64,000 bases of DNA from DSOI01 sp041394885 (GTDB lineage: Bacteria; Acidobacteriota; Terriglobia; Bryobacterales; Bryobacteraceae): contig JAWKHI010000020.1 in the NCBI GenBank assembly GCA_041394885.1, positions 58,769 to 122,768 of the forward strand, written 5' to 3'. A program made the translations under genes and the position numbers. This document shows, piece after piece, positions 1-9,088 of the stretch (its first letter is position 1; every line of letters starts with the position of its first letter). Under the pieces are notes generated by a model. That model was not told where the DNA came from and did no database searches. It saw only the letters and a list, made by a program, of their open reading frames with translations.

Positions 1-1
1 G

Positions 2-1096
2 CTCGGGCGGGCGCAGGGGAGCAGCGAGGCGAAGTTGGCGGACATGATCAATGTCTTCGACTTCGAGCCGGTATTCCGGAAGAAGGCGGTGAAGTCCGCC
101 TATGACTATGTGAGCGGCGGGGGCTGGGATGAGTGGACACTCGCGCGGAACCGGGAGATGTTTCGACGGATCGTACTGCGTCCGCGGTACATGGTGGAAG
201 TGGACAAGATCGATTTGTCCACGGAGGTTCTGGGGCAGAAGCTGACGATGCCGATTCTGGTTGCGCCGACGGGGACGCACTCGCTGGTGAATCCGGCGGG
301 GGAGCCGGAGACGGCGCGGGGCGCGGGAGCGGCGGGGGCGACGATGTGCGTATCGACCAGTTCGAGTTTCCCGATCGACCAGATCGCGAAGGCGGCGACG
401 GGTCCTCTTTGGTTCCAGCTCTATACGGGTCCGGACCTGGAGAGTACGCGGGCGAAAGTGGAACGCGCGACGGGGGCTGGATGCAAGGCGGTGCTGCTGA
501 CAGTGGATGGACCCTACCACGCGCCGCGTGAGCGCGACATGCGGAACCGGCTGGAGGATCAGCCGGACCGGCGGCAGGCGCGGCGGGCGCGTGGGCATAC
601 CGAGGAGGCGGGACCGTATGGACTGCCGATGCGGTTTCAGGCGGGGTTGAACTGGAGTTTTCTCGATGAGCTGTGCGGATATGCAAAAGTCCCGGTGTTG
701 GTGAAAGGAGTGCTGACGGCCGAAGATGCGCGGTTGGCGCTCGACCATGGGGCGGCGGGTGTTGTGGTGTCGAACCACGGGGGCCGGTATCTGGATGGCG
801 CGCCGTCGACGATCGAGGTTTTACCGGAGATTGTGGATGCGGTGGGATCGCGCGGGACGGTGGTGGTGGATGGCGGATTCCGGCGTGGAACGGATGTGCT
901 GAAGGCGCTGGCGGTGGGGGCGAAGGCGGTGCTGGTGGGGCGTCCACCGCTGTGGGGGCTGGGCGCGTTCGGGGCCGAGGGTGTGCAGCGGGTGATGGAG
1001 CTTTTGCGGACGGAACTGGGCTGGGCGATGGGATTGGCGGGGCGTCCGACGATCGGGTCCATTGACCGGAGTCTGATCCGAATGGATTTCCGCTAG
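2..1096 (+). CDS. FMN-dependent alpha-hydroxy-acid oxidase/dehydrogenase (5' end outside window)
   Basis: The product is a TIM-barrel flavoprotein of the glycolate oxidase / L-lactate dehydrogenase family, which oxidises a 2-hydroxy acid to a 2-oxo acid using FMN. Family landmarks are visible: WFQLYTG (substrate-binding Tyr), VPVLVKG with the FMN Lys at 704-706, and SNHGGR with the catalytic His at 776-778 and the substrate Arg shortly after, followed by the glycine-rich phosphate site (VVVDGG, VLVGRP). The reading frame is open to the left edge. The residues before the first ATG (position 44) end in a run like RAQG, typical of the end of a signal peptide, so the true start, perhaps with a Tat or Sec signal, is probably outside the window. 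Natural substrate unknown. Confidence 0.88.
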   Translation, partial: LGRAQGSSEAKLADMINVFDFEPVFRKKAVKSAYDYVSGGGWDEWTLARNREMFRRIVLRPRYMVEVDKIDLSTEVLGQKLTMPILVAPTGTHSLVNPAGEPETARGAGAAGATMCVSTSSSFPIDQIAKAATGPLWFQLYTGPDLESTRAKVERATGAGCKAVLLTVDGPYHAPRERDMRNRLEDQPDRRQARRARGHTEEAGPYGLPMRFQAGLNWSFLDELCGYAKVPVLVKGVLTAEDARLALDHGAAGVVVSNHGGRYLDGAPSTIEVLPEIVDAVGSRGTVVVDGGFRRGTDVLKALAVGAKAVLVGRPPLWGLGAFGAEGVQRVMELLRTELGWAMGLAGRPTIGSIDRSLIRMDFR

Positions 1097-1468
1097 CGCG
1101 CCCGGCTGCGGTCCGGCGGATTTTCATGGCACGTCACCCAAGAAGACCGCCATCGGCTCGCCTTGTTCTTCAATCACTGCGACGCACCGCTTTCGGCGCG
1201 CTGTGGATCGGCTTCCACCAATCGGCCTCCAAACAGATTGTGCCGGCGGTCTACGGAGCCCGACTCCTGTCCGTGAAGATATGCGCCGTAACAGCCTAAA
1301 GTGATGAAGTACCTCAGTCTAACCCGACCGCTCGCTGACGCTCACGGCTCAGTCACGGGCTTCCACGCTCAGGTTCGTCGACGTGCCGGCAGTCAGGAGC
1401 GGGTACACTGGTGTGATGGCGCGCCGGGGCTCGAGGGCTTCGGGGCCAACGAACACGACCCACATTTT
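1097..1468. other. Intergenic region upstream of proS, possible dispersed repeat copy
   Basis: No gene is supported in these 372 bases, although the proS frame stays open back to 1301. The stretch around 1318-1362 (CGACCGCTCGCTGACG then CTCACGGCTCAGTCACGGG) reads like a mobile or repetitive sequence rather than coding sequence. A TACACT hexamer near 1407 could be a -10 element for proS, but no good -35 is present. Confidence 0.4.
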
Positions 1469-2926
1469 ATGAGTATTACTCCACGCAACGAGGATTTTGC
1501 CGCCTGGTATCAGGACGTGGTCCTGCAGGGGGACATGGCTGAGCCGGCCGAGGTAGTGAAGGGCTGCATGGTGATCCGTCCGAACGGGTACGCGGTCTGG
1601 GAGCGTCTGCAGGCGGACCTGGACCGGCGGTTCAAGGAGACGGGGCACAAGAACGTGTATTTTCCGATGTTCATTCCGGAGAGTTTTCTGCGGAAGGAAG
1701 CCGAGCACGTGGAGGGCTTTTCGCCGGAACTGGCGGTGGTGACCATCGCGGGCGGGAAGAAGCTGGAAGAGCCCTATGTGGTGCGTCCGACGTCGGAGAC
1801 GATCATCGGGCATTTCTTCGCGAAGTGGATCCAGAGTTATCGGGACCTACCGCTGCTGTACAACCAATGGGCGAACGTGGTGCGTTGGGAATTGCGGACG
1901 CGGATGTTTCTGCGGACATCGGAATTTCTATGGCAGGAAGGGCACACCGCGCACGCGAGCGAAGAAGAAGCGCGGGAAGAAGCGGTGCGGATGCTGCATG
2001 TCTATGGGGATGTGGCCGAGCAGGTGATGGCGATGCCGGTGATCCGGGGCGTGAAGACGCGGGCGGAGAAGTTCGCGGGGGCGGCGCGATCGTTTTGCAT
2101 CGAGGCGATGATGCAGAACGGGCTGGCGCTGCAGGCGGGGACGAGCCATGAACTGGGGCAGAACTTCGGGAAAGCGTTCAATGTGCAGTATCAGAGCAAA
2201 GAGGGGAAGCTCGAGTATGTGTGGCAGACGAGTTGGGGCGTGAGCACACGCCTGATCGGGGGGCTGATCATGACGCACTCCGACGATAAAGGCCTGGTGC
2301 TGCCGCCGAAACTGGCGCCGGTGAAGGCGGCGATCGTGCCGATTTACCGGAAGGACACCGATAAAGGGACGGTGCTCGAGACGGCGTCGCGGATTGCGGG
2401 CGATTTGCGGGGGGCGGGGATGGAAGTGGAGGTGGACGCGCGGGAGGAACATAGTCCGGGCCATAAGTTTTTCTATTGGGAGCGGCTGGGCGTACCGCTG
2501 ACGATCGAGTTGGGTCCGCGGGATATTGCGGCGGGCCAGTGTGTGGTGAAGCGGCGGGATTTGGGGACGAAGGAGCCGATGGGGCTGGAAGGGATCGGGG
2601 CGCGGCTGGCGGAGGGGCTCGAGCGGATGCAGGGCGAATTGCTGGAGGCGGCGCGTGGGCGTCTGCGGGCGAACACGGTGGAGGCGGAAACGCTGGAGGA
2701 GGTGAAGGAGATTCTTACGCCGGCTACGGCGGAGAAGGGAGGGGGGAAGTTCGTGATGGCATACATCAAGGACGATCCGGAGTGCGATGCGAAGGTGAAG
2801 GAGTTTCGTGCGAGCGTACGGTGCATCCCGGTGGGCGATGACCCGCTGGGCCGCGAGGGCGAGGGCCGCTGCGTGGTGACGGGAGAGACGGTGGGGAAGC
2901 GGTCGGTGATCGCGAAGGCCTACTAG
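1469..2926 (+). CDS. proS: Prolyl-tRNA synthetase, short archaeal/eukaryotic type (ProS type 3)
   Basis: This class II aminoacyl-tRNA synthetase charges tRNA-Pro with proline in the cytoplasm. The 485-aa length, absence of the bacterial editing insertion, and the ending in ...AKAY are those of the archaeal/eukaryotic-like ProS type. Motif 2 is seen as RTRMFLRTSEFLWQEGHTAH and motif 3 as a GGLIMTHSDDKGLVLPP block, followed by the anticodon-binding domain and a C-terminal cysteine-containing (CDAKVK...RC...RC) domain. The start was set at the ATG at 1469 (MSITPRNEDF), where homology begins; the open frame extends 56 codons upstream with repeat-like, non-protein-like sequence. Confidence 0.93.
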   Translation: MSITPRNEDFAAWYQDVVLQGDMAEPAEVVKGCMVIRPNGYAVWERLQADLDRRFKETGHKNVYFPMFIPESFLRKEAEHVEGFSPELAVVTIAGGKKLEEPYVVRPTSETIIGHFFAKWIQSYRDLPLLYNQWANVVRWELRTRMFLRTSEFLWQEGHTAHASEEEAREEAVRMLHVYGDVAEQVMAMPVIRGVKTRAEKFAGAARSFCIEAMMQNGLALQAGTSHELGQNFGKAFNVQYQSKEGKLEYVWQTSWGVSTRLIGGLIMTHSDDKGLVLPPKLAPVKAAIVPIYRKDTDKGTVLETASRIAGDLRGAGMEVEVDAREEHSPGHKFFYWERLGVPLTIELGPRDIAAGQCVVKRRDLGTKEPMGLEGIGARLAEGLERMQGELLEAARGRLRANTVEAETLEEVKEILTPATAEKGGGKFVMAYIKDDPECDAKVKEFRASVRCIPVGDDPLGREGEGRCVVTGETVGKRSVIAKAY

Positions 2927-2950
2927 CAGCCGGGCGCTGGGGCTTTGGTT

Positions 2951-3883
2951 CTATTGGCCGTAGGCGGCGATGGGGTTGGTTTCGAAGAGGGCCTTTGCTG
3001 TGGCGGTGTCGAGTTTGGGGAGGAAATCGGTGAGGAGAAACGCGTAGGGGCGGAAGGCGCCTCCGTCAGGTTCTCCGGGGCGGTAGTAGCCAGCGTCCTG
3101 GGAGACCATGGTCTTACCCAGCAGCGTTTTCCCGGCCATGAAGCGGACGCATTCGTGGTGCCAGGCGATTGAGGCGGGGCTGAGCCCGTCGAATTGAACC
3201 CAGGCACCGGCGCGGGCGGCTTTCTCGTGGAAGGAGTGGTTCTTTTCGTTGTGGGCGTGGACCCAGACGAAGCGCGCGGGATCACAGGCGGCGGCGGAGA
3301 GGATTTCGATTTGCTCGAGGGCGGCGGGACCGGCGCCGGTGGTGTGGGAGGCGATGGTGAGTCCGGTTTGATTGGAGCAGAGGGCGGCGGCGCGGACAAT
3401 TTTGCGGTCGAGGGCGTCGAGGGGGGCGCGGTTGACGCCGATTTTGATGAAGCGTGGTTTGATGCCGTCGATGCCGTTGGCGTGCTCCTGAGTCCAGCGG
3501 CGGGCGAGTTGTTCGGCGGAATCGGTTGAGGCGTATGGGGGCAGGTATTCGTGATTGCGGGCGGAGTAGAGTCCGGTGTTGGTCCAGATGTCGATACCGG
3601 TGGCGTCGGCGAGGCGGGCGAGGAGTTTGGGGCTGCGGCCGAGGAAGTTGGGAGTGGCGTCCTGAAAGCGGGCGCAGCCGAGGCGGGCTATGGCTTCCAG
3701 GTGCGGCAGGACCTTGGCGATGACGGCGGCCTGGTCAACAGGAGCGCGTTTGAAATTGACGAGGACGTGCTCATGGACGAGGATCCAGTGGGGCCGGGGG
3801 GGCTGGGCGAGGGCCGCGGGGGCGGCGGCAAGGGAGGCGAGGAACTGGCGTCGGGTAAGGACCGGAGGCGGTTGAATGCGCAC
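2951..3883 (-). CDS. Tat-exported phosphotriesterase-family metal hydrolase
   Basis: This amidohydrolase-superfamily TIM barrel resembles phosphotriesterase and its lactonase relatives. Visible metal ligands in order are HEH after strand 1, a Lys in RFIKIGVN (normally carboxylated and bridging two metals), His in ASHTT, His in WVHAH and Asp in SQDAG. The N-terminus has a twin-arginine signal (TRRQFLAS, then an Ala-rich segment ending ALAQ), so the enzyme likely acts folded in the periplasm. The GTG start at 3883 was chosen because it gives a normal Tat peptide and lies 7 nt after a TATAGT -10 element; an ATG at 3919 is also in frame but would place that promoter inside the gene. Substrate unknown (lactone, phosphoester or amide). 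Confidence 0.8.
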   Translation of the reverse strand: MRIQPPPVLTRRQFLASLAAAPAALAQPPRPHWILVHEHVLVNFKRAPVDQAAVIAKVLPHLEAIARLGCARFQDATPNFLGRSPKLLARLADATGIDIWTNTGLYSARNHEYLPPYASTDSAEQLARRWTQEHANGIDGIKPRFIKIGVNRAPLDALDRKIVRAAALCSNQTGLTIASHTTGAGPAALEQIEILSAAACDPARFVWVHAHNEKNHSFHEKAARAGAWVQFDGLSPASIAWHHECVRFMAGKTLLGKTMVSQDAGYYRPGEPDGGAFRPYAFLLTDFLPKLDTATAKALFETNPIAAYGQ

Positions 3884-3890
3884 GTTTCGA

Positions 3891-3896
3891 ACTATA
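3891..3896 (-). promoter_or_regulatory. -10 element TATAGT, leaderless-type
   Basis: TATAGT on the minus strand is 7 nt before the GTG start of the phosphotriesterase-like gene. No ribosome-binding site fits between them. The -35 region is weak. Confidence 0.4.
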
Positions 3897-3938
3897 GCGC
3901 AGGGATTCCCCTTATGCATACATGGGTCCCAGCGAACG

Positions 3939-4958
3939 ATGAGACGAGTGGAAGCAACTAGTACGGAATTCAGTCAGGTAGCCCCTGTGTCAGTGGAATC
4001 TTTCAGCGGTCCGGGCGGGCACGAGTTCCTCGTCGATATGGCGAGGGCGAACTGCTTTGTGGCTGTGGATCTGGAAGCGAACCGGGCGGGAAAAACGACG
4101 CGGCCGCAACTGATTCGAGTGTGGTTGCACGCGCTGAAGCCACTGCGGGTGGCGGGGGCGGCGCTGGTGGGGTGGATGGTGATGCTGATGATCCTGCATA
4201 CGTTTCTGCCGGGGATCGCGCAGGGGTTCGTGCTGAAGAAGCTGGGGCTGGGGGCGCTGGGGCCGATGGTGGGTATGTTCGGGGCGTTCGTGCTGGCGGT
4301 GCTGAAATGCTCGCGGCGGACGGTGCTGCTGGTGGCCGATGCGGTGAACGGCGACGTGGCGCACGTGGTGGGGCGGGTGGCGCCGAGCTTCGAGGAAAAC
4401 CATTCGCATGGGTTGGGGCGGTGGCGGGGGGAAACCGACGCCGTGTACCACTACTGCATCCGCGATCAGGAGTTCGAGGTGACGCGCGAGGCTCACATCC
4501 TGCTGGTGGGCAAGTACGACACGTATCGTCCGCTGGTGCGGATCTACTTCATGCCGCGGAGCCAGTTGCTGTTATCGGTGGAGCCGGTGGAGGGGTCCGC
4601 GATCGCGGCGGCGGAGGCGGAGCCACGACAGCACTGGATGTTCCAGCCGTCGTCGGAACCATTGACGATCGAGCCGACGTATTTCGCGGTGAGGCGGAAT
4701 TTCGATCTGATTCCGCGGCAATGGGCATCGGATCCGAGTCTGGCTGCCCCTGCGGCGGCAAAGCCCGTGCCGAGGCGCCGGCGTGGGCGTACGCGTGCGG
4801 CTGGGGCCGGGCAGGGCGCCGCTGTGCAGGGCATGCCCCCGGAGGCGGCCGGGGAACCGGCTAACGGCCCTCGGAGAGCCGCTGGTATGCCTTTACCGCC
4901 GAATTCTGGAACTCCCATCCGCCGGTCACTTCCGCCGGCGGCTCCACCTTCCAAGTGA
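3939..4958 (+). CDS. Uncharacterised two-helix membrane protein
   Basis: The 339-aa product is not recognised as a named family. It has a soluble N-terminal segment of about 65 residues, two hydrophobic helices (about residues 70-95 and 103-125), and then a beta-rich domain with the sequence YRPLVRIYFMPRSQLLLSVEP, a pattern seen in small bacterial membrane proteins where a conserved element is followed by (V/R)YY-x-PRS. The C-terminal 60 residues are basic and proline/alanine-rich (RRRRGR) and probably disordered. The ATG at 3939 is preferred over a further upstream in-frame ATG at 3876, because the latter would overlap the divergent neighbour's signal peptide. The 3' end overlaps the small convergent gene at 4861-5097. 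Confidence 0.55.
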   Translation: MRRVEATSTEFSQVAPVSVESFSGPGGHEFLVDMARANCFVAVDLEANRAGKTTRPQLIRVWLHALKPLRVAGAALVGWMVMLMILHTFLPGIAQGFVLKKLGLGALGPMVGMFGAFVLAVLKCSRRTVLLVADAVNGDVAHVVGRVAPSFEENHSHGLGRWRGETDAVYHYCIRDQEFEVTREAHILLVGKYDTYRPLVRIYFMPRSQLLLSVEPVEGSAIAAAEAEPRQHWMFQPSSEPLTIEPTYFAVRRNFDLIPRQWASDPSLAAPAAAKPVPRRRRGRTRAAGAGQGAAVQGMPPEAAGEPANGPRRAAGMPLPPNSGTPIRRSLPPAAPPSK

Positions 4959-5097
4959 TCTGGTAGGCGACGCCCTGGTAGATGGGGCGACCGACGAGAT
5001 GAGGGCCGAAACCGGCGAACTGGGGAAAGCGGGTGAGTGCTTCGTCGAGCGCCTGGCGGACGAGCGTAGCGTCAAGTTCGATGTGCGGGATGGGCAT
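4861..5097 (-). CDS. Small uncharacterised protein
   Basis: A 78-aa frame beginning MPIPHIELD with a protein-like composition (two Trp, several Phe/Tyr, few Arg/Pro runs), unlike the antisense shadows around it. It follows the barrel-protein gene directly on the same strand and could be the last gene of that group. It overlaps the last 98 bases of the convergent membrane-protein gene, so one of the two 3' ends may be misjudged. No family recognised. Confidence 0.4.
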   Translation of the reverse strand: MPIPHIELDATLVRQALDEALTRFPQFAGFGPHLVGRPIYQGVAYQITWKVEPPAEVTGGWEFQNSAVKAYQRLSEGR

Positions 5098-5113
5098 CGT
5101 GGGGAAAGGAGCG

Positions 5114-6943
5114 TCAGAAAATGAGGCTGACGCCACCGCGAACCGCTCGAGGGGACTGGATCAAGATGATGCGCTGTCCGCCGGTGGCCGAGATGGGGAG
5201 ATAGCCTTGAGCGAGGAGATTGCGGAGCTCGGCGGTGGCTTCGAGGCGTCCGGGCAGGAAACCGGCGCGCGGGATGGGCTGGCGCAGGTAGAGATTGAGT
5301 CCGGGTTCGACGGTAGACCGCTGGGTGAGCGAGAGGTGCACGGGGTGGAGAACGTTGTAATCGGTGAACTGATAGGAGGCCGCGTACCGGGTTCCTAAGC
5401 CAGGGGCGCGTCCGGCGATGCGGGCCGTGATCGACTGACGCATTTCGGTATCCATTTTTCGGCGCAGTTCATTGGCGTCGGCGGTGACGAGCCGCTGGTC
5501 ACCCGCGGCGAGGGCGCCGGCGTAGCCATAGGTGACGCTGGCGCTGAAATCGTCGCCAAGTTCCTGAGTGATGGAGGCTGCGTATCCCATGCGGGAGTAG
5601 CGTCCGGCGTTGAACACGGAGGTGTTGCTGGCAAGGTCCGGCATCAGGTTGTTGCCGGAGAATACACCGGGCCCGGCCGAGGCGTTCAGGGCGGCGTTGG
5701 AGACGCGCTCGCGGTAGGCGGAGGCGGAAACGATCCGGCTGCCGATTCTGCGGCGATAGCCGGTTTCGAAATTCTCAGAGCGCTGGACGCGCGCCTGGCC
5801 ATCGCGAATGGAGACGCGGGGAAACAGGGCGAGCGTGGTGAGATCATGCTGGAGTTCGGTTTCGCTGTGCGCTGTGCGGCCGAGGAGTTCTGTGGCGGGC
5901 GCGCCGGAACTGAAGGCGAATTCGAGCGCGCCTTCCTGATCGGAACCCCAACGGACGCGTCCGAACGGGCTGGCGTAGTTGAGGCGGTTGAGGAAGGCGA
6001 CCGATTCGAGGGAGGCGCCGTATTCGACCTCGAGATTGTCGGTGAGTTCGCGCCGGTCGACGAAGGTGGCGGTGAGGGTCTGGAGGGCGGGGATATTATC
6101 GGATTGACCGGCGGCGAGAGAGGCGCCGATGCGGGCGGGGAGGAAGATCTGGCGCATGGTCACGTTGACTTCCGGGCTGTGACCGCCACCGGTGCGGTCC
6201 CGCGTAAAGGAGGCGTTGAAGCCGGCGGTGGAGGTTCCGGTGTGGGAGGCGTATCCGAGATTGCCGCTGAGGGAGACCTGATTGGCGCCGTAGATGGATG
6301 TCGCGAGCGCGAAGGCGGTGCCGAGGTCAGTTTGGGTGCCGGCTGCAGCCAACTCGCCGCCGTCGCCGGAGGACAGGCGCAGGAGGCCTTTGGTTCCGGA
6401 GAAGACGCCCGAGGTAGAGCGGGCGCGGCGATTGGGGTCACTAATATCGACGCCGGGGAGCAGGCGTAGGATGGGGCGGGTGGCGGCGGCGCTGCGCAGA
6501 ACCCATTTCCAGTCCTCGCTCATGAAAGCGCGCTGACCCGGGGCGGTATAGATGAGCTCGATGGAGCTGAGAACGCTGGTGAGATTGATGGCGAGGAAGC
6601 TTCGCATGCCGGGCTGAATGGTGATGTTGCGCTTGAGGGCGGGTACGAAGCTGGCGAGAGAAACGCGGAGGGAGTAGCTGTCGGCGGCGAGAGAGTCAAA
6701 CAGGAAAGAACCGCGCTCGTTGGTGAGGACGCGCGCCACCATGCGCTCGTAGCGGTTATAGAGGAATACGGCGGCTCCCATTTGCGGGATGCCCGCGGAG
6801 TCGGTCACCTTACCGGTTAGAACGCCGGCGGTAGAACGGGGTTCGACGGCGCCGAGGGTGGGGGCGAAGACCGTAGACACGATCCCGAGGGCGACGGCGG
6901 CAGCCGTCATCGAGAAGACCGGATTCAGCGTTGTCGGTTTCAC
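5114..6943 (-). CDS. Outer-membrane barrel protein with carboxypeptidase-regulatory-like domain (TonB-receptor-like, reduced plug)
   Basis: The 609-aa product has a signal peptide (about residues 1-32), an Ig-like carboxypeptidase-regulatory domain (about 38-125: GVLTGKVTDSAGIPQMGA... then DSLAADSYSLRVSLASF), and a long beta-rich region of alternating hydrophobic residues ending in GVSLIF, the terminal-Phe signal for BAM insertion. It resembles the Oar-like receptors of Acidobacteriota but is about half their size, and I see no convincing TonB-box or full plug. It therefore may be a passive or differently gated barrel. It lies 65 bp downstream of the GWxTD gene on the same strand and is likely co-transcribed. 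Confidence 0.65.
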   Translation of the reverse strand: MKPTTLNPVFSMTAAAVALGIVSTVFAPTLGAVEPRSTAGVLTGKVTDSAGIPQMGAAVFLYNRYERMVARVLTNERGSFLFDSLAADSYSLRVSLASFVPALKRNITIQPGMRSFLAINLTSVLSSIELIYTAPGQRAFMSEDWKWVLRSAAATRPILRLLPGVDISDPNRRARSTSGVFSGTKGLLRLSSGDGGELAAAGTQTDLGTAFALATSIYGANQVSLSGNLGYASHTGTSTAGFNASFTRDRTGGGHSPEVNVTMRQIFLPARIGASLAAGQSDNIPALQTLTATFVDRRELTDNLEVEYGASLESVAFLNRLNYASPFGRVRWGSDQEGALEFAFSSGAPATELLGRTAHSETELQHDLTTLALFPRVSIRDGQARVQRSENFETGYRRRIGSRIVSASAYRERVSNAALNASAGPGVFSGNNLMPDLASNTSVFNAGRYSRMGYAASITQELGDDFSASVTYGYAGALAAGDQRLVTADANELRRKMDTEMRQSITARIAGRAPGLGTRYAASYQFTDYNVLHPVHLSLTQRSTVEPGLNLYLRQPIPRAGFLPGRLEATAELRNLLAQGYLPISATGGQRIILIQSPRAVRGGVSLIF

Positions 6944-7008
6944 GCGATCCTTTGTCCAGGAGCCTGTCCAGAGGCCGGGCAGACTCGGTTTTGCACCTTA
7001 AAGTACCA

Positions 7009-8688
7009 TTACAACACTTTGAACGTTGCCGCGGGGGCTAGCGTGGCGTTGTCGGCGTTGCGGTCGATGACTTTCATCCGGAGCGTGTATTCGCCAGGCT
7101 CCAAGTTCTGCAGGGGGAGGATCTTCTCCACAGTATACTGCTGCGCGGAGGCTCCTTCGATTTTGGCGACTTCCTCGGTGTACTCGAACACCTTCTTGTT
7201 GGTGCCGGACTTCACCAGTTCGTATTCGACCGAGGCGTTGGGTTTTTGCGTTTTTTCGTCGGGGACGAAGTTGTAGAGCTGGACGTAGACGCCGAGCTTC
7301 TCGTCGCGCTTGAAGGTGTCGTTGATGCGCGGGCGCACTTTGTGGGAGCCGATGACGAACTGTCCGGTACCGATCGATTTGGTGGGCACCTTCTCGATCA
7401 TGTCGGCCAGGATGAGGCTGCTCATGCCGAGCGTTTCGTCCTCGAAGCGGGGAACGGCGAGCGCGAGTTCGTAATTCGTCATGGTGCCGCCGATGATGTC
7501 CTTGACGACGAGATTGAGCCTGTACATCCCGGGGGGCAGCGGGACCGATTTCTGGTAAACGGAGGATCCCTTGATGGCTTCCTGGAGCAGGCTGCTGGCG
7601 ACCTCGACGCTGACGACGTCCTCAAACACGTTGACGACGCGGCGGGACATGGAGGTGATGCGGCCGTAGATGTTGACGATGGCCTTGGAAACGCCGTCCT
7701 TGTCCTGGAACTGGAGATCCTTCTTCTCGAGGAGCGCGGAGAGGTTGGTGAGGACGGTGGAATTGGTCATGCGGATATAGTCGGCCCGCACGGTGATGGG
7801 AAGCGTGTTGAAGCGGATGGAGGAGGTGACGGCAGCTTCGAGGTCCTTGAACTTGATCTTGGGCGCCTTCTGGAGATTGGCGAACTGTTGGAGGCGCTCA
7901 AACTGGTTCATGCGCATCGGGAGGGGCTGGTTGCCGGTGCCGAGGCGGGTGCCGTCGGTGCGGCTGAACCGGTCCGTCTTCGACGAGAGGCCGAGCTGCT
8001 CGTACATGGTAAGGCCGGCGTTGGGGACGTAGAGGAGGGCGTCTTTTTCCGACGGGTCCATGGTCATGCGGTATTCGCCGGTCATGGTGGGGTCAACGAA
8101 CTCGATGATGATGTCGCTGCCAATGCCTTCGATCCAGCGATAGCGCCATTTCTCGAAGGGATAGGTGGAGGTTGTGCCGCCGCCTTCCTCAATGGGGCGC
8201 TCGTAGGTGCCGCCGGAGGGATGGGATTCGACTTCGTCGGCGGGGCCGAAGGTGATGTAGATGCGTCCGCGGTCGGTCTTCCAGCCGGGGATGCCGCTGG
8301 CGTAGCGCTCATTGGCGTAGGCGATACGGCGGTAGTGCTCCTCTTTGTATTCGTTTTCCTGGGAATCGGGCGTGGGGTCGCGGCGGAGCCAGAACGACTC
8401 GATGAACTGCTCGCGTTCCTCGTCGGTGGCGAGACGCTTCCAGGATTGCCGTTCCTCGTCGGTGATGATGTAGGTGACGTCTTCGGTGAGCCAACGCTTG
8501 AAGGGGCCTTCGAGCTCCTTCATCAGTTTTTTCTCGCGCCGCTTGCGCTCTTTCTCACTCAGCGGCTTGGCAATGGTTTCCCGCTTGGAATCGTCAGAGG
8601 AAGCCTTCTTGTCGGCGCCGGCCGCCGAGGGAGCGAATGCGACCAACGCTGCTGCCAGGTGAATCGCGATAAACGTCTTTGGGTTCAT
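7009..8688 (-). CDS. GWxTD-domain protein, exported
   Basis: The 559-aa product starts with a Sec signal peptide (MNPKTFIAIHLAAAL...ASA-like cleavage after residue 24), a charged Lys/Glu-rich stretch, and then the GWxTD domain (KRWLTEDVTYIITDEERQSW, FWLRRDPTP, GRIYITFGPADEVESHP). GWxTD proteins are frequent in Acidobacteriota; their biochemical role is not established. The C-terminal half is beta-rich and may form Ig-like domains. The ATG at 8688 was chosen because the signal peptide begins there and GGAG precedes it; the frame continues 25 codons upstream across the promoter. Confidence 0.8.
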   Translation of the reverse strand: MNPKTFIAIHLAAALVAFAPSAAGADKKASSDDSKRETIAKPLSEKERKRREKKLMKELEGPFKRWLTEDVTYIITDEERQSWKRLATDEEREQFIESFWLRRDPTPDSQENEYKEEHYRRIAYANERYASGIPGWKTDRGRIYITFGPADEVESHPSGGTYERPIEEGGGTTSTYPFEKWRYRWIEGIGSDIIIEFVDPTMTGEYRMTMDPSEKDALLYVPNAGLTMYEQLGLSSKTDRFSRTDGTRLGTGNQPLPMRMNQFERLQQFANLQKAPKIKFKDLEAAVTSSIRFNTLPITVRADYIRMTNSTVLTNLSALLEKKDLQFQDKDGVSKAIVNIYGRITSMSRRVVNVFEDVVSVEVASSLLQEAIKGSSVYQKSVPLPPGMYRLNLVVKDIIGGTMTNYELALAVPRFEDETLGMSSLILADMIEKVPTKSIGTGQFVIGSHKVRPRINDTFKRDEKLGVYVQLYNFVPDEKTQKPNASVEYELVKSGTNKKVFEYTEEVAKIEGASAQQYTVEKILPLQNLEPGEYTLRMKVIDRNADNATLAPAATFKVL

Positions 8689-8734
8689 AGAGTCTCCGCG
8701 GATGCCCAGAGTGCCCGCACTTTGAGCTATCTCA

Positions 8735-8763
8735 ATTGTAGGTACGCGATTTGGCAAGGTCAA
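8735..8763 (-). promoter_or_regulatory. Sigma-70 promoter of the GWxTD gene
   Basis: On the minus strand TTGACC (8763-8758) and TACAAT (8740-8735) are separated by exactly 17 nt, 46 nt upstream of the start codon at 8688. This is one of the three best housekeeping-type promoters in the window. Confidence 0.7.
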
Positions 8764-9088
8764 GCGGCCCGGGTGTAAATAACCAACTTAGGGTTCGCCC
8801 CTGGAGGCCCATGTCAACTCCCTCGCCGGGAACCGGTACTCGAGCGCTTCCAAGCTCGATTCGTGTCAGAAGGACGCACCGGGACACACGGGAGTTTCCC
8901 ATTTTTCAAAAATTTGTTTACAGTGATACGGATTCGGCCGCTGACGCGTCCTATGTAATTGATTGATTTCCATGGGTAAACCGGCGTCGGGACGCGCATG
9001 GCCCTCCACTTGCAAGAGACGGCCATGGGTTTGTGTATTCTGACGGTACGGGGTCTCCCGGGGCTCTGAGCCCGGTTGGGGATACTGC
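8764..9088. other. Intergenic region between divergent genes
   Basis: No gene is supported here. It contains an AT-rich patch (about 8896-8925) and a weak forward promoter candidate TTGCAA (9010-9015), 18 nt, TGTATT (9034-9039) that could serve the histidine kinase gene. Confidence 0.35.

Noticed and set aside
48..1127. Long antisense frame opposite the alpha-hydroxy-acid oxidase
   Set aside because: Pro/Ser/Arg-rich composition typical for the antisense of a high-GC gene; the sense frame carries clear family motifs.
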